Assembly: GCF_000568255.1 (NCBI RefSeq)
Contig: NZ_KK037166.1
Span: forward strand, 6,928,975 to 6,992,974
Length of the DNA stretch: 64,000 bases
Direction of reading: 5' to 3'
From: Kutzneria sp. 744
Lineage (GTDB): Bacteria; Actinomycetota; Actinomycetes; Mycobacteriales; Pseudonocardiaceae
Positions 8,895 to 21,356 of the stretch are shown in pieces. The notes beneath the pieces were generated by a model that searched no databases, had not been told where the DNA came from, and was given only the letters and a program-made list of their open reading frames with translations. The translations under genes were made by a program, and so were the position numbers. Each line of letters starts with the position of its first letter. The first letter of the stretch is position 1.

Positions 8895-9563
8895 ATGGAC
8901 ATCGTCGTGAAGGGCCGCAACGTCGAGGTGCCCGATCACTACCGGGTGCACGTGGCCGACAAGCTGGCCCGTCTTGAGCGCTACGACAAGAAGGTCATCC
9001 GATTCGACGTGGAACTGTTCCACGAACCCAACCGCCGTCAGTCCAAGAACTGCCAGCGGGTCGAGATCACAGCCAAGGGGCGGGGCCCCGTGGTGCGTGC
9101 CGAGGCATGCGCCGGCGACTTCTACGGAGCGCTCGACTGCGCGGTGACCAAGCTGGAGAACCGGCTGCGCAAGATGCATGATCGTCGCCGTGTGCACTAC
9201 GGCCGTCGCAGTCCCGCGTCGGTCGCCGAGGCCACTGGCGCTGTCGGCGCCCTGGCTTCCCCCATGGAGGACGGCGCCCAGATGGCCGCGACGGCCGTGC
9301 TGGAGATGGCCCCGGCCTACGACCCGGGCCTGGCCGACGTGCCTGCCCAGCGCTGGGACGCCGACGCCGTCGACGAATCGCTCCCCGGACAGGTCGTCCG
9401 CGAGAAGGAGCACCCCGCCAAACCGATGACCGTCGACCAGGCCCTCTACGAGATGGAACTGGTCGGACACGACTTCTACCTCTTCCACGACGCCGACAAG
9501 CAGTGCGCGAGCGTCGTCTACCGCAGGAAGGGCTTCGATTACGGCGTGATCAGGCTGGGCTGA
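8895..9563 (+). CDS. hpf: Long-form ribosome hibernation promoting factor
   Basis: 222 aa. The N-terminal S30AE domain (about 1-100; MDIVVKGRNVEVPDHYRVHV) binds the decoding centre. The C-terminal domain (about 165-222; KPMTVDQALYEMELVGHDFY) is the dimerisation part that makes 100S ribosomes in long HPFs. The frame is open 11 codons further up, but the ATG at 8895 is preceded by the good ribosome-binding site GAGGGAGG and matches family N-termini. It lies directly upstream of secA, as in mycobacteria. Confidence 0.93.
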   Translation: MDIVVKGRNVEVPDHYRVHVADKLARLERYDKKVIRFDVELFHEPNRRQSKNCQRVEITAKGRGPVVRAEACAGDFYGALDCAVTKLENRLRKMHDRRRVHYGRRSPASVAEATGAVGALASPMEDGAQMAATAVLEMAPAYDPGLADVPAQRWDADAVDESLPGQVVREKEHPAKPMTVDQALYEMELVGHDFYLFHDADKQCASVVYRRKGFDYGVIRLG

Positions 9564-9707
9564 CGCGCACGGGAACCTTGACGGCCGGCTTCCACGTTGT
9601 AGTGGGGGCCGGCCGTTACCTGCTGACGGTCGCGCCGCCTACGATGACGGAAAAGGGCGTCCGCACCCAGGGCGCGTGACGAGAACCCGACGAGCGAGGT
9701 CCCCCGG

Positions 9708-12514
<2,807 letters not shown>

Positions 12515-12539
12515 GGTTTTGTCGCGGAACGAGCGGTGA

Positions 12540-12661
12540 CCCCGAATGGTAACTTTATCCAACACTCCCGTGAAGGCTCGGCACGACGGAATGCGTGGCG
12601 GGTCGTATATCAGTATCAGGCGCGGTCTAGGATAATGACAACTTGTAGGTCGTCAGGGCTG
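12540..12661. other. Intergenic gap between secA and the Rv3235-like gene
   Basis: About 120 bp, less GC-rich than its surroundings, between two convergent genes. No strong palindrome, terminator or open frame was seen. Confidence 0.4.
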
Positions 12662-13186
12662 CTACTCCTTACTTGTCCATTTTCCGCGTTCCAGCACTCG
12701 GAACACCATGCACCGCACCCTTTCCCGCAGCTCGAAGCGAGCCGCGATCGCCCTCGGCCTGGCGTCGATCTCCGCCAGGCCGCACGTCTCCAGCACACCC
12801 TCCGACGGCTGGCGCACGTGCAGGCTGAGCAGCCGGCTCCGGCTCGGCGCCGCTCGTCCCCGTGACCTCGTCTCGATCGCGGCGAACGCCTGCGGCGTGC
12901 AGTGCGGCCTGAGCTGGCCCACCGGCCGCCGCCCGTCGATCGCCTCCAGCACCTGGTTGACCAGGTGTCGGATCCGGTCCCGCAGCGCCGCCGGCAGCTC
13001 CTCCACCGCCGGCGGTGTCCGCGGTGGATCCTCAACCAGCCGCAGCCGCCGCCTTGCCAGCCCGATCGCCGGTCGGCCCGGCTCCGGTTCGTAGCTGGGC
13101 AGCGCCCGCACGACTATCGGCGTTTCGATCGTGGTCACGCGCCATGGCTGACCCACTGTTGCCCCCGTCTTCTCGTTCCCCCACAC
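12662..13186 (-). CDS. Rv3235 family protein
   Basis: 174 aa from a GTG start; a second GTG 17 codons in (VTTIETPIVVRALPSYEPEPG) is an equally good candidate. It matches the small actinobacterial family that sits beside secA1 (Rv3235 in M. tuberculosis): a basic Pro/Arg-rich N-terminus, then a conserved C-terminal domain with the pattern LVNQVLEAIDGRRPVGQLRPH and, later, GLAEIDARPRAIAARFE. No catalytic motif, signal peptide or membrane helix is visible. The role is unknown; conservation of position is the only functional hint. Confidence 0.8.
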   Translation of the reverse strand: MWGNEKTGATVGQPWRVTTIETPIVVRALPSYEPEPGRPAIGLARRRLRLVEDPPRTPPAVEELPAALRDRIRHLVNQVLEAIDGRRPVGQLRPHCTPQAFAAIETRSRGRAAPSRSRLLSLHVRQPSEGVLETCGLAEIDARPRAIAARFELRERVRCMVFRVLERGKWTSKE

Positions 13187-13235
13187 GAGACAGAGCAGCG
13201 GGCGCGCGATTTACGGACACCTATAGCCTGATCGG

Positions 13236-13637
13236 GTGATGAAGGGACTCATCGTCGACTTCGGCGGCGTGCTCACCGACCGCGGTCCCGACGGCGTCGG
13301 CGAGCCCCCGCTCATCGGCGCCGTCCGCTCCGCCCGGGCCGCCGGCATCCGCACCGCCCTGCTGTCCAATGCCGACGGTCCCGGCGAGCCCATCCCCTGG
13401 CTGGACGCCCTGTTCGACGTCCTCGTCTTCTCCGGCGACGTCGGCGTGGCCAAGCCCGACCCGGCCATCTACCGCCTCACCGTCGAGCGCCTCGGCCTTC
13501 AGCCGGGGGAGTGCGCCTTCGTCGACGACCTCGCCGTCAACATCCGCGGCGCCGCCGCGACCGGGCTGGTCGGCATCCACCACACCTCGGTGGCGTCCAC
13601 CCTGGCCGAGCTCTCCGCCCTGTTCGGCGATTGGTGA
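13236..13637 (+). CDS. HAD family hydrolase (small)
   Basis: 133 aa. It has the HAD layout: motif I DFGGVLTDRG (nucleophile Asp10 or so), motif II LLSNADG, Lys in GVAKPDPAIY (motif III), and motif IV VDDLAVNIRGA. The cap domain is minimal and motif I has G-G rather than the DxD pair, so phosphatase activity is plausible but not assured. Start is GTG 13236 or the adjacent ATG 13239. The neighbours do not suggest a substrate. Confidence 0.83.
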   Translation: MMKGLIVDFGGVLTDRGPDGVGEPPLIGAVRSARAAGIRTALLSNADGPGEPIPWLDALFDVLVFSGDVGVAKPDPAIYRLTVERLGLQPGECAFVDDLAVNIRGAAATGLVGIHHTSVASTLAELSALFGDW

Positions 13638-14052
13638 CCTCGGCTCAGGAGAGTGGGTGGGCTGAGCCTTCAGCGCCACTCGTGGCGAGGGGTGGGCGGG
13701 ACCTCTGACCGAGGGACGGCTTTGTCGGCGTCCTCGGTTCGGCCATCGTCCAGAGCGCTTTCACCGGGTGAACTACGACGGACTGCCCGAGCCGGGTGAA
13801 GACGGTCCGGCCTCGCGGCCACCACGCGACACGGCCGACAAAACAGCCCCAACCACGCAGCTGCCCCCTATGGAGCCGACAAAGACCGCCGCCCACCACT
13901 CCCGGGGTGGCGTGCCCTGGACCATCGTACCTGCGGTGGGGCGCGGGTGATCTTGAACAAGGGGGCGCCTGTGGATAACTGGGTCGCTCGGTCGGGGGAA
14001 CGAGGGCGGAGTGGGGGATGGGCGGGAGGGGGCGGAGCTAGCGTCCGGGGGT
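13638..14052. other. Non-coding gap with one stem-loop
   Basis: About 415 bp with only short, unconvincing open frames. An imperfect stem-loop pairs ACCGAGGGACG (13708-13718) with CGTCCTCGGT (13729-13738) and could end HAD-gene transcription, although no T-run follows. The rest is a GC-rich stretch with several GGGG runs. Confidence 0.35.
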
Positions 14053-14280
14053 ATGGACATAGCGGCGCTGGCCTGCGTTTTCACGTTTGCGACCACTGCT
14101 CACGGCCAAGCGGTGACGGCTGTGTGCCCGATGCCGGTGTACCGGGTGATCGCGAAGTGCGGGGATGTGGACAGACCGGAGGGCGGGTGGGTGGTGCGGG
14201 GGCCGCTGGCCGGGAAGCACGGGTCGACGGCCCGGTGCGAGAACAGCGGGATCATCGACTACGTGGTGCAGACCGCCTGA
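14053..14280 (+). CDS. Possible small secreted protein, unknown
   Basis: 75 aa from ATG 14053. A short hydrophobic N-terminus (MDIAALACVFTFATTAHG) could be a signal sequence. The remainder has four Cys residues and ends GIIDYVVQTA. No family is recognised. It overlaps the end of the convergent TrmH gene by 29 bp and lacks a strong ribosome-binding site, so it may not be real. Confidence 0.3.
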   Translation: MDIAALACVFTFATTAHGQAVTAVCPMPVYRVIAKCGDVDRPEGGWVVRGPLAGKHGSTARCENSGIIDYVVQTA

Positions 14281-15025
14281 CGAGTTCGAAGCAGAGGACG
14301 GCGGCGGCGCTGGCGACGTTGAGGGACTCGACGCCGCCGGACATGGGGATGGACACCCAGCGGTTGATGAGGGGCCGCACGCCGTCGGTGATGCCGGAGG
14401 TCTCGCTGCCCATGACGAAGGCGACCTTGGCGGGGAACTCGGCGGTGAAGACGGTGTTGCGCGCGCCGGCGTCCATGGCGATGAGGGTGTAGCCGGCGTC
14501 CCGCAACGACGCGGCGGCCTCCTCGGCGGTGAAGCAGCGCAGCACGGGGGCGGTGAAGGCGACACCGGCGGAGGCCTTGACGACGAGGGGGTCGATGGTC
14601 GCGACGCCCTTGCGCGGAACCACGATGCCTTCGAGCCCGGCGGCGGTGGCGGTGCGAAGGATCATGCCGACGTTCGCGGGGGTGGTGATGCCGTCGAGCA
14701 GCAGCACGGAAGCGGGCGGGCGGCGGTCGCCGAGAGCGGACGCCAGGGTCCGCATGCGAGGGGCGACGACGTCGGCCAAGACGCCCTGGTCCTGCTTGCC
14801 GTTGCCGGCGAGCACCTTGACCCGCTGGGCGGACGCCCGCTGGACCTGGACGCCACGGGCCCGCGCGGCGTCGAGGATCTCCCGGGCGGCGGGACCGCGC
14901 GCGGTGTCGGCCAGCACGACCTTGTCGACGGACAGCCCGTCGTCGGCCAGGGCCTCCAACACCGGCTTGCGCCCGTACACCGTGACGAAGCGATCCTTCG
15001 GGGACACATCGGAGACCTCACGCAC
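14252..15025 (-). CDS. TrmH/SpoU-family RNA 2'-O-methyltransferase
   Basis: About 257 aa from GTG 15025 (GTG 15007 before SPKDRFVTVYGRKPVLEALA is also possible). The N-terminal part is the RNA-binding SpoU substrate domain. The SPOUT knot has the three family motifs: LLLDGITTPANVGMILRTA, VAFVMGSETSGIT, and the C-terminal IPMSGGVESLNVASAAAVLCF with the conserved Asn. It transfers methyl from SAM to a ribose 2'-OH in rRNA or tRNA; the target is not predictable. It is divergent from the wax-ester synthase with only about 45 bp between starts. Confidence 0.87.
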   Translation of the reverse strand: MREVSDVSPKDRFVTVYGRKPVLEALADDGLSVDKVVLADTARGPAAREILDAARARGVQVQRASAQRVKVLAGNGKQDQGVLADVVAPRMRTLASALGDRRPPASVLLLDGITTPANVGMILRTATAAGLEGIVVPRKGVATIDPLVVKASAGVAFTAPVLRCFTAEEAAASLRDAGYTLIAMDAGARNTVFTAEFPAKVAFVMGSETSGITDGVRPLINRWVSIPMSGGVESLNVASAAAVLCFELVRRSAPRSR

Positions 15026-15070
15026 GTCGAGCAGGATGGCACAGCGGTACGGATGTGCCAGGATCGGCAT

Positions 15071-16468
15071 ATGCCGGACCGCCTCTCGGCGCTGGACGCG
15101 TCGTTCCTGTACCTGGAAGACCAGACGACCCCGATGCACGTCGGCGGGATCGCGGTCTTCCGCAAGCCCCGGGCCGGCTTCGACTACGACGGGCTGGTCG
15201 CGCTGATCGAGCAGCGCCTGTCGCTGGTCCCCCGCTACCGGCAGAAGGTGGTCCAGGTGCCGGGCCGGCTGGCCCGCCCGGTCTGGGCCGACGACCCCGA
15301 CTTCGACGTCACCTACCACGTGCGCCGCTCGGCCCTGCCCAAGCCGGGCAGCGACGAGCAGCTCAACGACCTGGCGGCGCGGCTGATGTCCCGGCCGCTG
15401 GACCACAGCCGGCCGCTGTGGGAGACGTACCTGGTCGAGGGCCTGGAGCGGAACCGGATCGCGGTGATCACCAAGACCCATCACGCGATGGTCGACGGCA
15501 TCGGCGCGGTCGAGCTCGGCCAGGTGATCCTGGACGTGTCGGCGACGCCGCGCCCGCCGACCGAGAGCCTGTGGATGCCGCAGCCGGAGCCGGGCATGCC
15601 GCAGCTGGTGTTCGACGCGGTGGCCGAGATGGTGCAGCGGCCCGGCGAGCTGGTGGAGAACGCCCGCTCGGCGGCGCTGGACGTGGCGGCGACGGTGCAG
15701 AAGGTGGCGGAGGCGGTCACGGGCATCGTGTCGGCGGCGAAGGCGGCGGCCCGGCCGGCGCCGGGCAGCCCGCTGAACGTCCGGATCTCGCACCAGCGCC
15801 GCTTCGCCACGACGCGCACCAAGCTGGACGACTTCCGCGCGGTCCGAAAGACGCACGGTGGCACGGTCAACGACGCGGTGCTGGCGACGGTCTCGGGCGC
15901 CCTCAGGACGTGGCTGCTCTCCCGCGGCGAGGCGGTGAACTCGTATCACACGATCCGAGCGCTGGTGCCGCTGTCGGTGCGGGACACCGCGTCGGAGAAC
16001 GGCGTCGGCAGCAAGGTGCAGGCGTACCTGGTGGACCTGCCGGTCGGCGAGCCGAACCCGGTGGTCCGGCTGCACCACATCAGTCACGCCATGCGCGCGC
16101 ACAAGGAGTCGGGTCAGTCGGTGGCCGCGGACACGCTGGTCCGGGTCGGCGGCATCACACCGCCGACACTGCATGCGTTAGGCGCACGGGCGGCAAGCTC
16201 GTTCTCCCGCCGCATCTTCAACGTCGTGGTGACCAACGTGCCGGGCCCGCAGGTCCCGCTGTACGCGGCCGGTGCGAAGATGATCGAGATGTTCCCGATC
16301 GTCCCGCTCGCCAAGAACCAGGCGCTGTCCATCGGGGTCACCTCCTACGACGGCGGCGTCTACTTCGGACTGAACGCCGACCGGGACGCGATGTCCGATG
16401 TGGACGTCGTGGCGGGAATGGTCGAGGAATCGTTGGAAGAACTCGTGGGAACGGTGGCCACGTCATGA
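15071..16468 (+). CDS. Wax ester synthase / diacylglycerol acyltransferase
   Basis: 465 aa, normal for bacterial WS/DGAT enzymes, which join acyl-CoA to diacylglycerol or long alcohols to make storage lipid. The catalytic motif HHAMVDG appears in ITKTHHAMVDGIG (about residue 139). Other family blocks are the start LSALDASFLYLED, the NDVVL-like block (here VNDAVLATVSGAL) and a C-terminal VPGPQVPLYAAGA. The ATG at 15071 is used because family members begin at this point. It corresponds to the tgs3 (Rv3234c) position of M. tuberculosis. It overlaps the next gene by 4 bp (ATGA). Confidence 0.92.
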   Translation: MPDRLSALDASFLYLEDQTTPMHVGGIAVFRKPRAGFDYDGLVALIEQRLSLVPRYRQKVVQVPGRLARPVWADDPDFDVTYHVRRSALPKPGSDEQLNDLAARLMSRPLDHSRPLWETYLVEGLERNRIAVITKTHHAMVDGIGAVELGQVILDVSATPRPPTESLWMPQPEPGMPQLVFDAVAEMVQRPGELVENARSAALDVAATVQKVAEAVTGIVSAAKAAARPAPGSPLNVRISHQRRFATTRTKLDDFRAVRKTHGGTVNDAVLATVSGALRTWLLSRGEAVNSYHTIRALVPLSVRDTASENGVGSKVQAYLVDLPVGEPNPVVRLHHISHAMRAHKESGQSVAADTLVRVGGITPPTLHALGARAASSFSRRIFNVVVTNVPGPQVPLYAAGAKMIEMFPIVPLAKNQALSIGVTSYDGGVYFGLNADRDAMSDVDVVAGMVEESLEELVGTVATS

Positions 16469-16968
16469 GGGTGTACCTGCCCGCCACGCTCGGCATGCTG
16501 CACCAGTTGGTGGCCGACGAGGAGTTTCGGCCGGTCGGCGGCACGGCGTTCGCGCTGACGCCGGCGCTGCGCGAGTCCTACGCCTCGGGCGACGCCGAGG
16601 ACATGGAGTACATCGCGATGCTGGACGCGGCCCGTGCCTCGCTGCGGCTGCTGGCCGCGGACCTGTCGGAGAATCCGGAGGCGCTGCCGCGGCGCGCGGT
16701 GATCGCCGCGGACGTCGACGACGTGAAGCTGCGGCCGGATCTGGACTACTCGGTGGTCAAGGTGCCCGGCATGGTGACGATGAAGATGATCGCCGCCGTG
16801 CACGTGGACACGGCCGAGGCGGAGCCGGCGGTCCGGGCGGCCTCGGCCGTGGTCGACGCGGCCGATCTCGGCGACCCGGACGCGGAGTTCACGGTCGGCA
16901 GCGCCGAGGATCACGCCCTGGCCTGGTATGCCCCGCAGGAGTTGCCATTCCTGCTGGAGCTGATGTGA
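16465..16968 (+). CDS. Conserved hypothetical protein (DUF6912-like)
   Basis: 167 aa, starting MRVYLPATLGMLHQLV and containing ESYASGDAEDMEYIAMLDAA. It resembles an actinobacterial family annotated as DUF6912, always small and soluble. No signal, membrane helix or catalytic motif is apparent. It is translationally coupled to the wax-ester synthase (ATGA overlap), so the two are probably co-expressed; whether it acts in lipid storage is unknown. Confidence 0.75.
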   Translation: MRVYLPATLGMLHQLVADEEFRPVGGTAFALTPALRESYASGDAEDMEYIAMLDAARASLRLLAADLSENPEALPRRAVIAADVDDVKLRPDLDYSVVKVPGMVTMKMIAAVHVDTAEAEPAVRAASAVVDAADLGDPDAEFTVGSAEDHALAWYAPQELPFLLELM

Positions 16969-16975
16969 TGGGGGC

Positions 16976-18604
<1,629 letters not shown>

Positions 18605-18609
18605 GGCCG

Positions 18610-18699
18610 ATGCAGGGAAGGACGCCTTACCCTCGTTGTACGCAGTGAAGGACGCCTTACCTGCATCCGGCCATGCAGGTAAGGCGTCCTTCCCTGCAT
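18610..18699. repeat. Three-armed palindromic repeat in a convergent gap
   Basis: Two direct copies of a core GAAGGACGCCTTACC (in arms 18610-18631 and 18645-18666) are followed by one inverted copy (18673-18699, GGTAAGGCGTCCTTC). The inverted arm can pair perfectly with either upstream arm: about 22 bp with the first, ending GCAGGGAAGGACGCCTTACC, or about 21 bp with the second. It lies between the convergent pruA and the lipoprotein gene, so a bidirectional terminator is a sensible role. The same element recurs at 48136-48192. Confidence 0.85.
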
Positions 18700-18711
18700 A
18701 ACGGGACGGGG

Positions 18712-19542
18712 CTAGCCGCCCTTGGGGGCCGGGGAGAGCTGGCTGTCGGGGGGCACCGGCACGTCGACCGGCTGGCCCCAGCCGGAGTAGGTGCGGCTGA
18801 CGGTCAGGGTGCCCTTGGTGGCGGGGATGTCCAGCTTGGACTCGGAGCGCAGCGGCACGTTGCCGTTGCCGACCCACAGCTCCTCGACCATGCCGCCGAG
18901 CTTGGCCTCCAACAACGTCGTGTCCTTCAACGGCCCGTCGGGCAGGGTCTTGGCCATGGCGGCGAGGTCGGTGCGGAACGCGTAGTGCCGGGCGGGAATC
19001 AGGCCCACGGGCTGGATCTCGGAGCCGATGAGGGTGGTCGACGAGCCGTCAAGGGGCATGGCCAGCGGCGACAGCGTGGTCTGCTTCAACGACGCGAACA
19101 GCGGCGCGAACTCCTTCGAGAAGTCGTCGGTGCCATCGGAGGTGGCCCGCACCCACGGCTTGTCGGCCGGCAGCTTCTGGTCGGCCGGCGGCCGCACATA
19201 GACGGCGGCGGGCGTGAGCACGAACGACAGGGTGGTGGCGTCAGGCGACTTCACGGTCATCGTCGCCGTCATCCACAGGCCCTGGTCGTCGCGGCGGAAC
19301 GCGCCGGTCACCGATGTGACGGAGTGCGCGGCGAGCAGCTCGGTGGTGGAGTCCACGGTGAACTTCGCCGAGCCCTTGCCGGACAGCCTGGCGGTCACCG
19401 CCGCCGACAACGCCGAGAGCTCGGCCTGCGCGGGCGGCACGACAGCGGGATCGGACGAGCCGGAACCGTCGACGGCCGACGTGCAGGACGTCAGCGCCAA
19501 CACCGCGACCGCGGCGACGGTCAGCCCGGCGACACGGCTCAC
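18712..19542 (-). CDS. Secreted lipoprotein, LppX/LprG-like
   Basis: 276 aa from GTG 19542, which overlaps the upstream methyltransferase stop by 4 bp (GTGA). The signal peptide ends in the lipobox ALTSC (about Cys20). The mature part has the features of LppX/LprAFG-type lipid-carrying lipoproteins: an N-terminal helix LSALSAAVTARLSGKGSAKF, then alternating strands including GAFRRDDQGLWMTATMTV. The assignment is by pattern, not a firm family match. It is co-transcribed with the rRNA methyltransferase. Confidence 0.72.
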   Translation of the reverse strand: MSRVAGLTVAAVAVLALTSCTSAVDGSGSSDPAVVPPAQAELSALSAAVTARLSGKGSAKFTVDSTTELLAAHSVTSVTGAFRRDDQGLWMTATMTVKSPDATTLSFVLTPAAVYVRPPADQKLPADKPWVRATSDGTDDFSKEFAPLFASLKQTTLSPLAMPLDGSSTTLIGSEIQPVGLIPARHYAFRTDLAAMAKTLPDGPLKDTTLLEAKLGGMVEELWVGNGNVPLRSESKLDIPATKGTLTVSRTYSGWGQPVDVPVPPDSQLSPAPKGG

Positions 19543-20345
19543 TTCTGAACCACGTAGACCAGCTCGTTGCCGAACTCCAGCTCCTCGACCTGCCACGGCC
19601 GCCCCTCGGCGTGCGCGGCGAAGCCGCTGGAATACGTCCGGTACATGCCCTTGGACTTCTGCCCCAGCGTCTTCGTCGGGAAGCTGACCACCACGACCGG
19701 CGAGTTGATGGCGTCGATCAGCCCCCACCCGAGCTTCTTCTGCTGCGTCTCGATGCACGGCACGGCCTTGAGCAGCAGCGTCACGTCCGCGGGCTTGGGG
19801 TCCGGGCCGGTCAGCAGGTCGTGCACGGCGACCTCGTGCGGCACACCCAGCACGGTCAGCGCCTCGTCCAGGAAGGCCATCAGCCGGCTGTCGATGTCCG
19901 ATGCCCGGTACAGCACGTCCTCGCCGACCGGCATCCACTCGACGGTCAGCGGGTTCATGCCGCAGGCCAGGTCGGCGATCACCCGCGGCGGCTGCGGCAG
20001 CCGCTCGAAGACCGCCGCGTAGAACTCCGTCAGGATGGGCAGGCGCTCCTTGGTGGAGGCGTGCGAGGACATCGTCCGCGACAGGACGTCCCGCCGTTCC
20101 TCGACGCTCTGGGCCTCCCGCAGCAGACCGAGCAGCTTGTCGTACCGGGGCGTGCTCGGCAGGTACGCGCCGAAGATCTCGTGCAGCCCGCGCTTGGTGC
20201 GCTTGACCGCGTCGTTGACGTCGCCGCGCGCCGCGCTCAGCGAAGCCGTCGCGATGCGGCGCACGGTGTCGTCGGCGACGCTGGCGTAGCGCGAGCTGTC
20301 CCGCACCGCCACCAGCACCTTGGCCAGCTTCTCGTCTTCCACCAC
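19539..20345 (-). CDS. 16S rRNA (guanine-1405-N7)-methyltransferase, FmrO/Rmt family
   Basis: 268 aa, the normal length for the Sgm/Kgm/FmrO group of aminoglycoside-resistance methyltransferases. The helical N-terminal region contains ARYLP-like YLPSTPRYDKLL and MSSHASTKERLP. The SAM site is VIADLACGMNPLTVEWM, with the hallmark CGMNPL, and later blocks YRASDIDSRLMAFLDE and VVVSFPTKTLGQKSKGM also match the family. These enzymes methylate N7 of G1405 and block 4,6-disubstituted deoxystreptamine aminoglycosides. It is followed without gap by a lipoprotein and preceded by rsgA. No aminoglycoside biosynthesis gene is nearby. Confidence 0.86.
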   Translation of the reverse strand: MVEDEKLAKVLVAVRDSSRYASVADDTVRRIATASLSAARGDVNDAVKRTKRGLHEIFGAYLPSTPRYDKLLGLLREAQSVEERRDVLSRTMSSHASTKERLPILTEFYAAVFERLPQPPRVIADLACGMNPLTVEWMPVGEDVLYRASDIDSRLMAFLDEALTVLGVPHEVAVHDLLTGPDPKPADVTLLLKAVPCIETQQKKLGWGLIDAINSPVVVVSFPTKTLGQKSKGMYRTYSSGFAAHAEGRPWQVEELEFGNELVYVVQK

Positions 20346-20348
20346 TGC

Positions 20349-21356
20349 CTACTCCTCGACCAGCCCCGCCCGCGAGGCCAGCAGCCTACGCAGCGAGCGC
20401 AGCCTGCCCTCGGTCGCCAGCCCCTCGGCGACGACCGTGTCCAGCATGCAGTCCGGATCCTCGGGCGGCCCGAGGTGCCCGCAGCCCGACGGGCACTCCT
20501 CGGCGGCCTCGGCCATGCCGGGGAACGCCGCCACGATGTCGTCCGGCGTGATGTGCGCCAGGCCGAACGACCGGATGCCGGGGGTGTCCACCACCCAGCC
20601 GCCGGCCGGCAGCGGGAACGCCACCGCCGAGCTGGACGTGTGCCGGCCCTTGCCGACGCCGCTCACCGCGCCGGTCGCCCGCTCCGCCGCCGGCACCAGC
20701 TTGTTGACCAGCGTCGACTTGCCGACGCCGGAGTGCCCGACCAGCGCGGACACCCGGCCGTCCAGGCGTTCGGCGAGCACCGTCGGCTCCCGGTCCGACC
20801 GGGTCACCACGACCACGAGGTCCAGTTCGGCGTACACCCCGAGCAGCTCGTCGGGGCTGGCCAGGTCGGACTTGGTCAGGCACAGCACCGGCGTCAGACC
20901 GCCGGCGTAGGCGGCGACCAGACACCGGTCGATGAAGCCGGTCCGCGGCTGCGGATCGGCCAGCGCCGTCACGATTATCAGCTGTTCGGCGTTGGCGACC
21001 ACGACCCGTTCGAAGGGATCGGTGTCGTCGGCGGTGCGGCGCAGCACGCTGCTGCGCGGCGAGCGCCGCACGATCCGGGACAGCGTGTCGGGGGTGCCCG
21101 AGGTGTCGCCGACGATGTCCACCAGGTCGCCGATGACCACCGACGTGCGGCCCATCTCCCTGGCCCGCATCGCGGTCACGAGGTGCTCGGGGTCGCCGTC
21201 GACCGCGCAGGTCCACCGGCCGCGGTCGACCGCGACGACCATGCCCGACTCGGCGTCGGAGTGCTCGGGCCGCTTCTTGCTGCGGGGGCGGGAGCCCTTG
21301 CCCGGCCGGACCTTGACGTCGGACTCGTCGAGCCGACGCCAGTCGCCGCGCGTCAC
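20349..21356 (-). CDS. rsgA: Ribosome small-subunit maturation GTPase RsgA
   Basis: 335 aa from GTG 21356, which overlaps the aroA stop (GTGA). A basic N-terminal extension precedes an OB-fold. The circularly permuted GTPase has G4 LTKSD before G1 [12 protein letters not shown] and G3 DTPG in [14 protein letters not shown]. The C-terminal zinc knuckle is [16 protein letters not shown]. It assists late 30S assembly. It corresponds to Rv3228, and the aroA-rsgA pair is conserved. Confidence 0.93.
   Translation of the reverse strand: MTRGDWRRLDESDVKVRPGKGSRPRSKKRPEHSDAESGMVVAVDRGRWTCAVDGDPEHLVTAMRAREMGRTSVVIGDLVDIVGDTSGTPDTLSRIVRRSPRSSVLRRTADDTDPFERVVVANAEQLIIVTALADPQPRTGFIDRCLVAAYAGGLTPVLCLTKSDLASPDELLGVYAELDLVVVVTRSDREPTVLAERLDGRVSALVGHSGVGKSTLVNKLVPAAERATGAVSGVGKGRHTSSSAVAFPLPAGGWVVDTPGIRSFGLAHITPDDIVAAFPGMAEAAEECPSGCGHLGPPEDPDCMLDTVVAEGLATEGRLRSLRRLLASRAGLVEE

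Noticed and set aside
13768-13950. Short plus-strand open frame in the HAD-TrmH gap
   Set aside because: No ribosome-binding site, no family and no conserved features; Pro/Thr-rich composition.
18712-21356. Part of an aminoglycoside biosynthesis cluster
   Set aside because: Only the resistance-type methyltransferase is present; neighbours are rsgA, aroA and proline catabolism.
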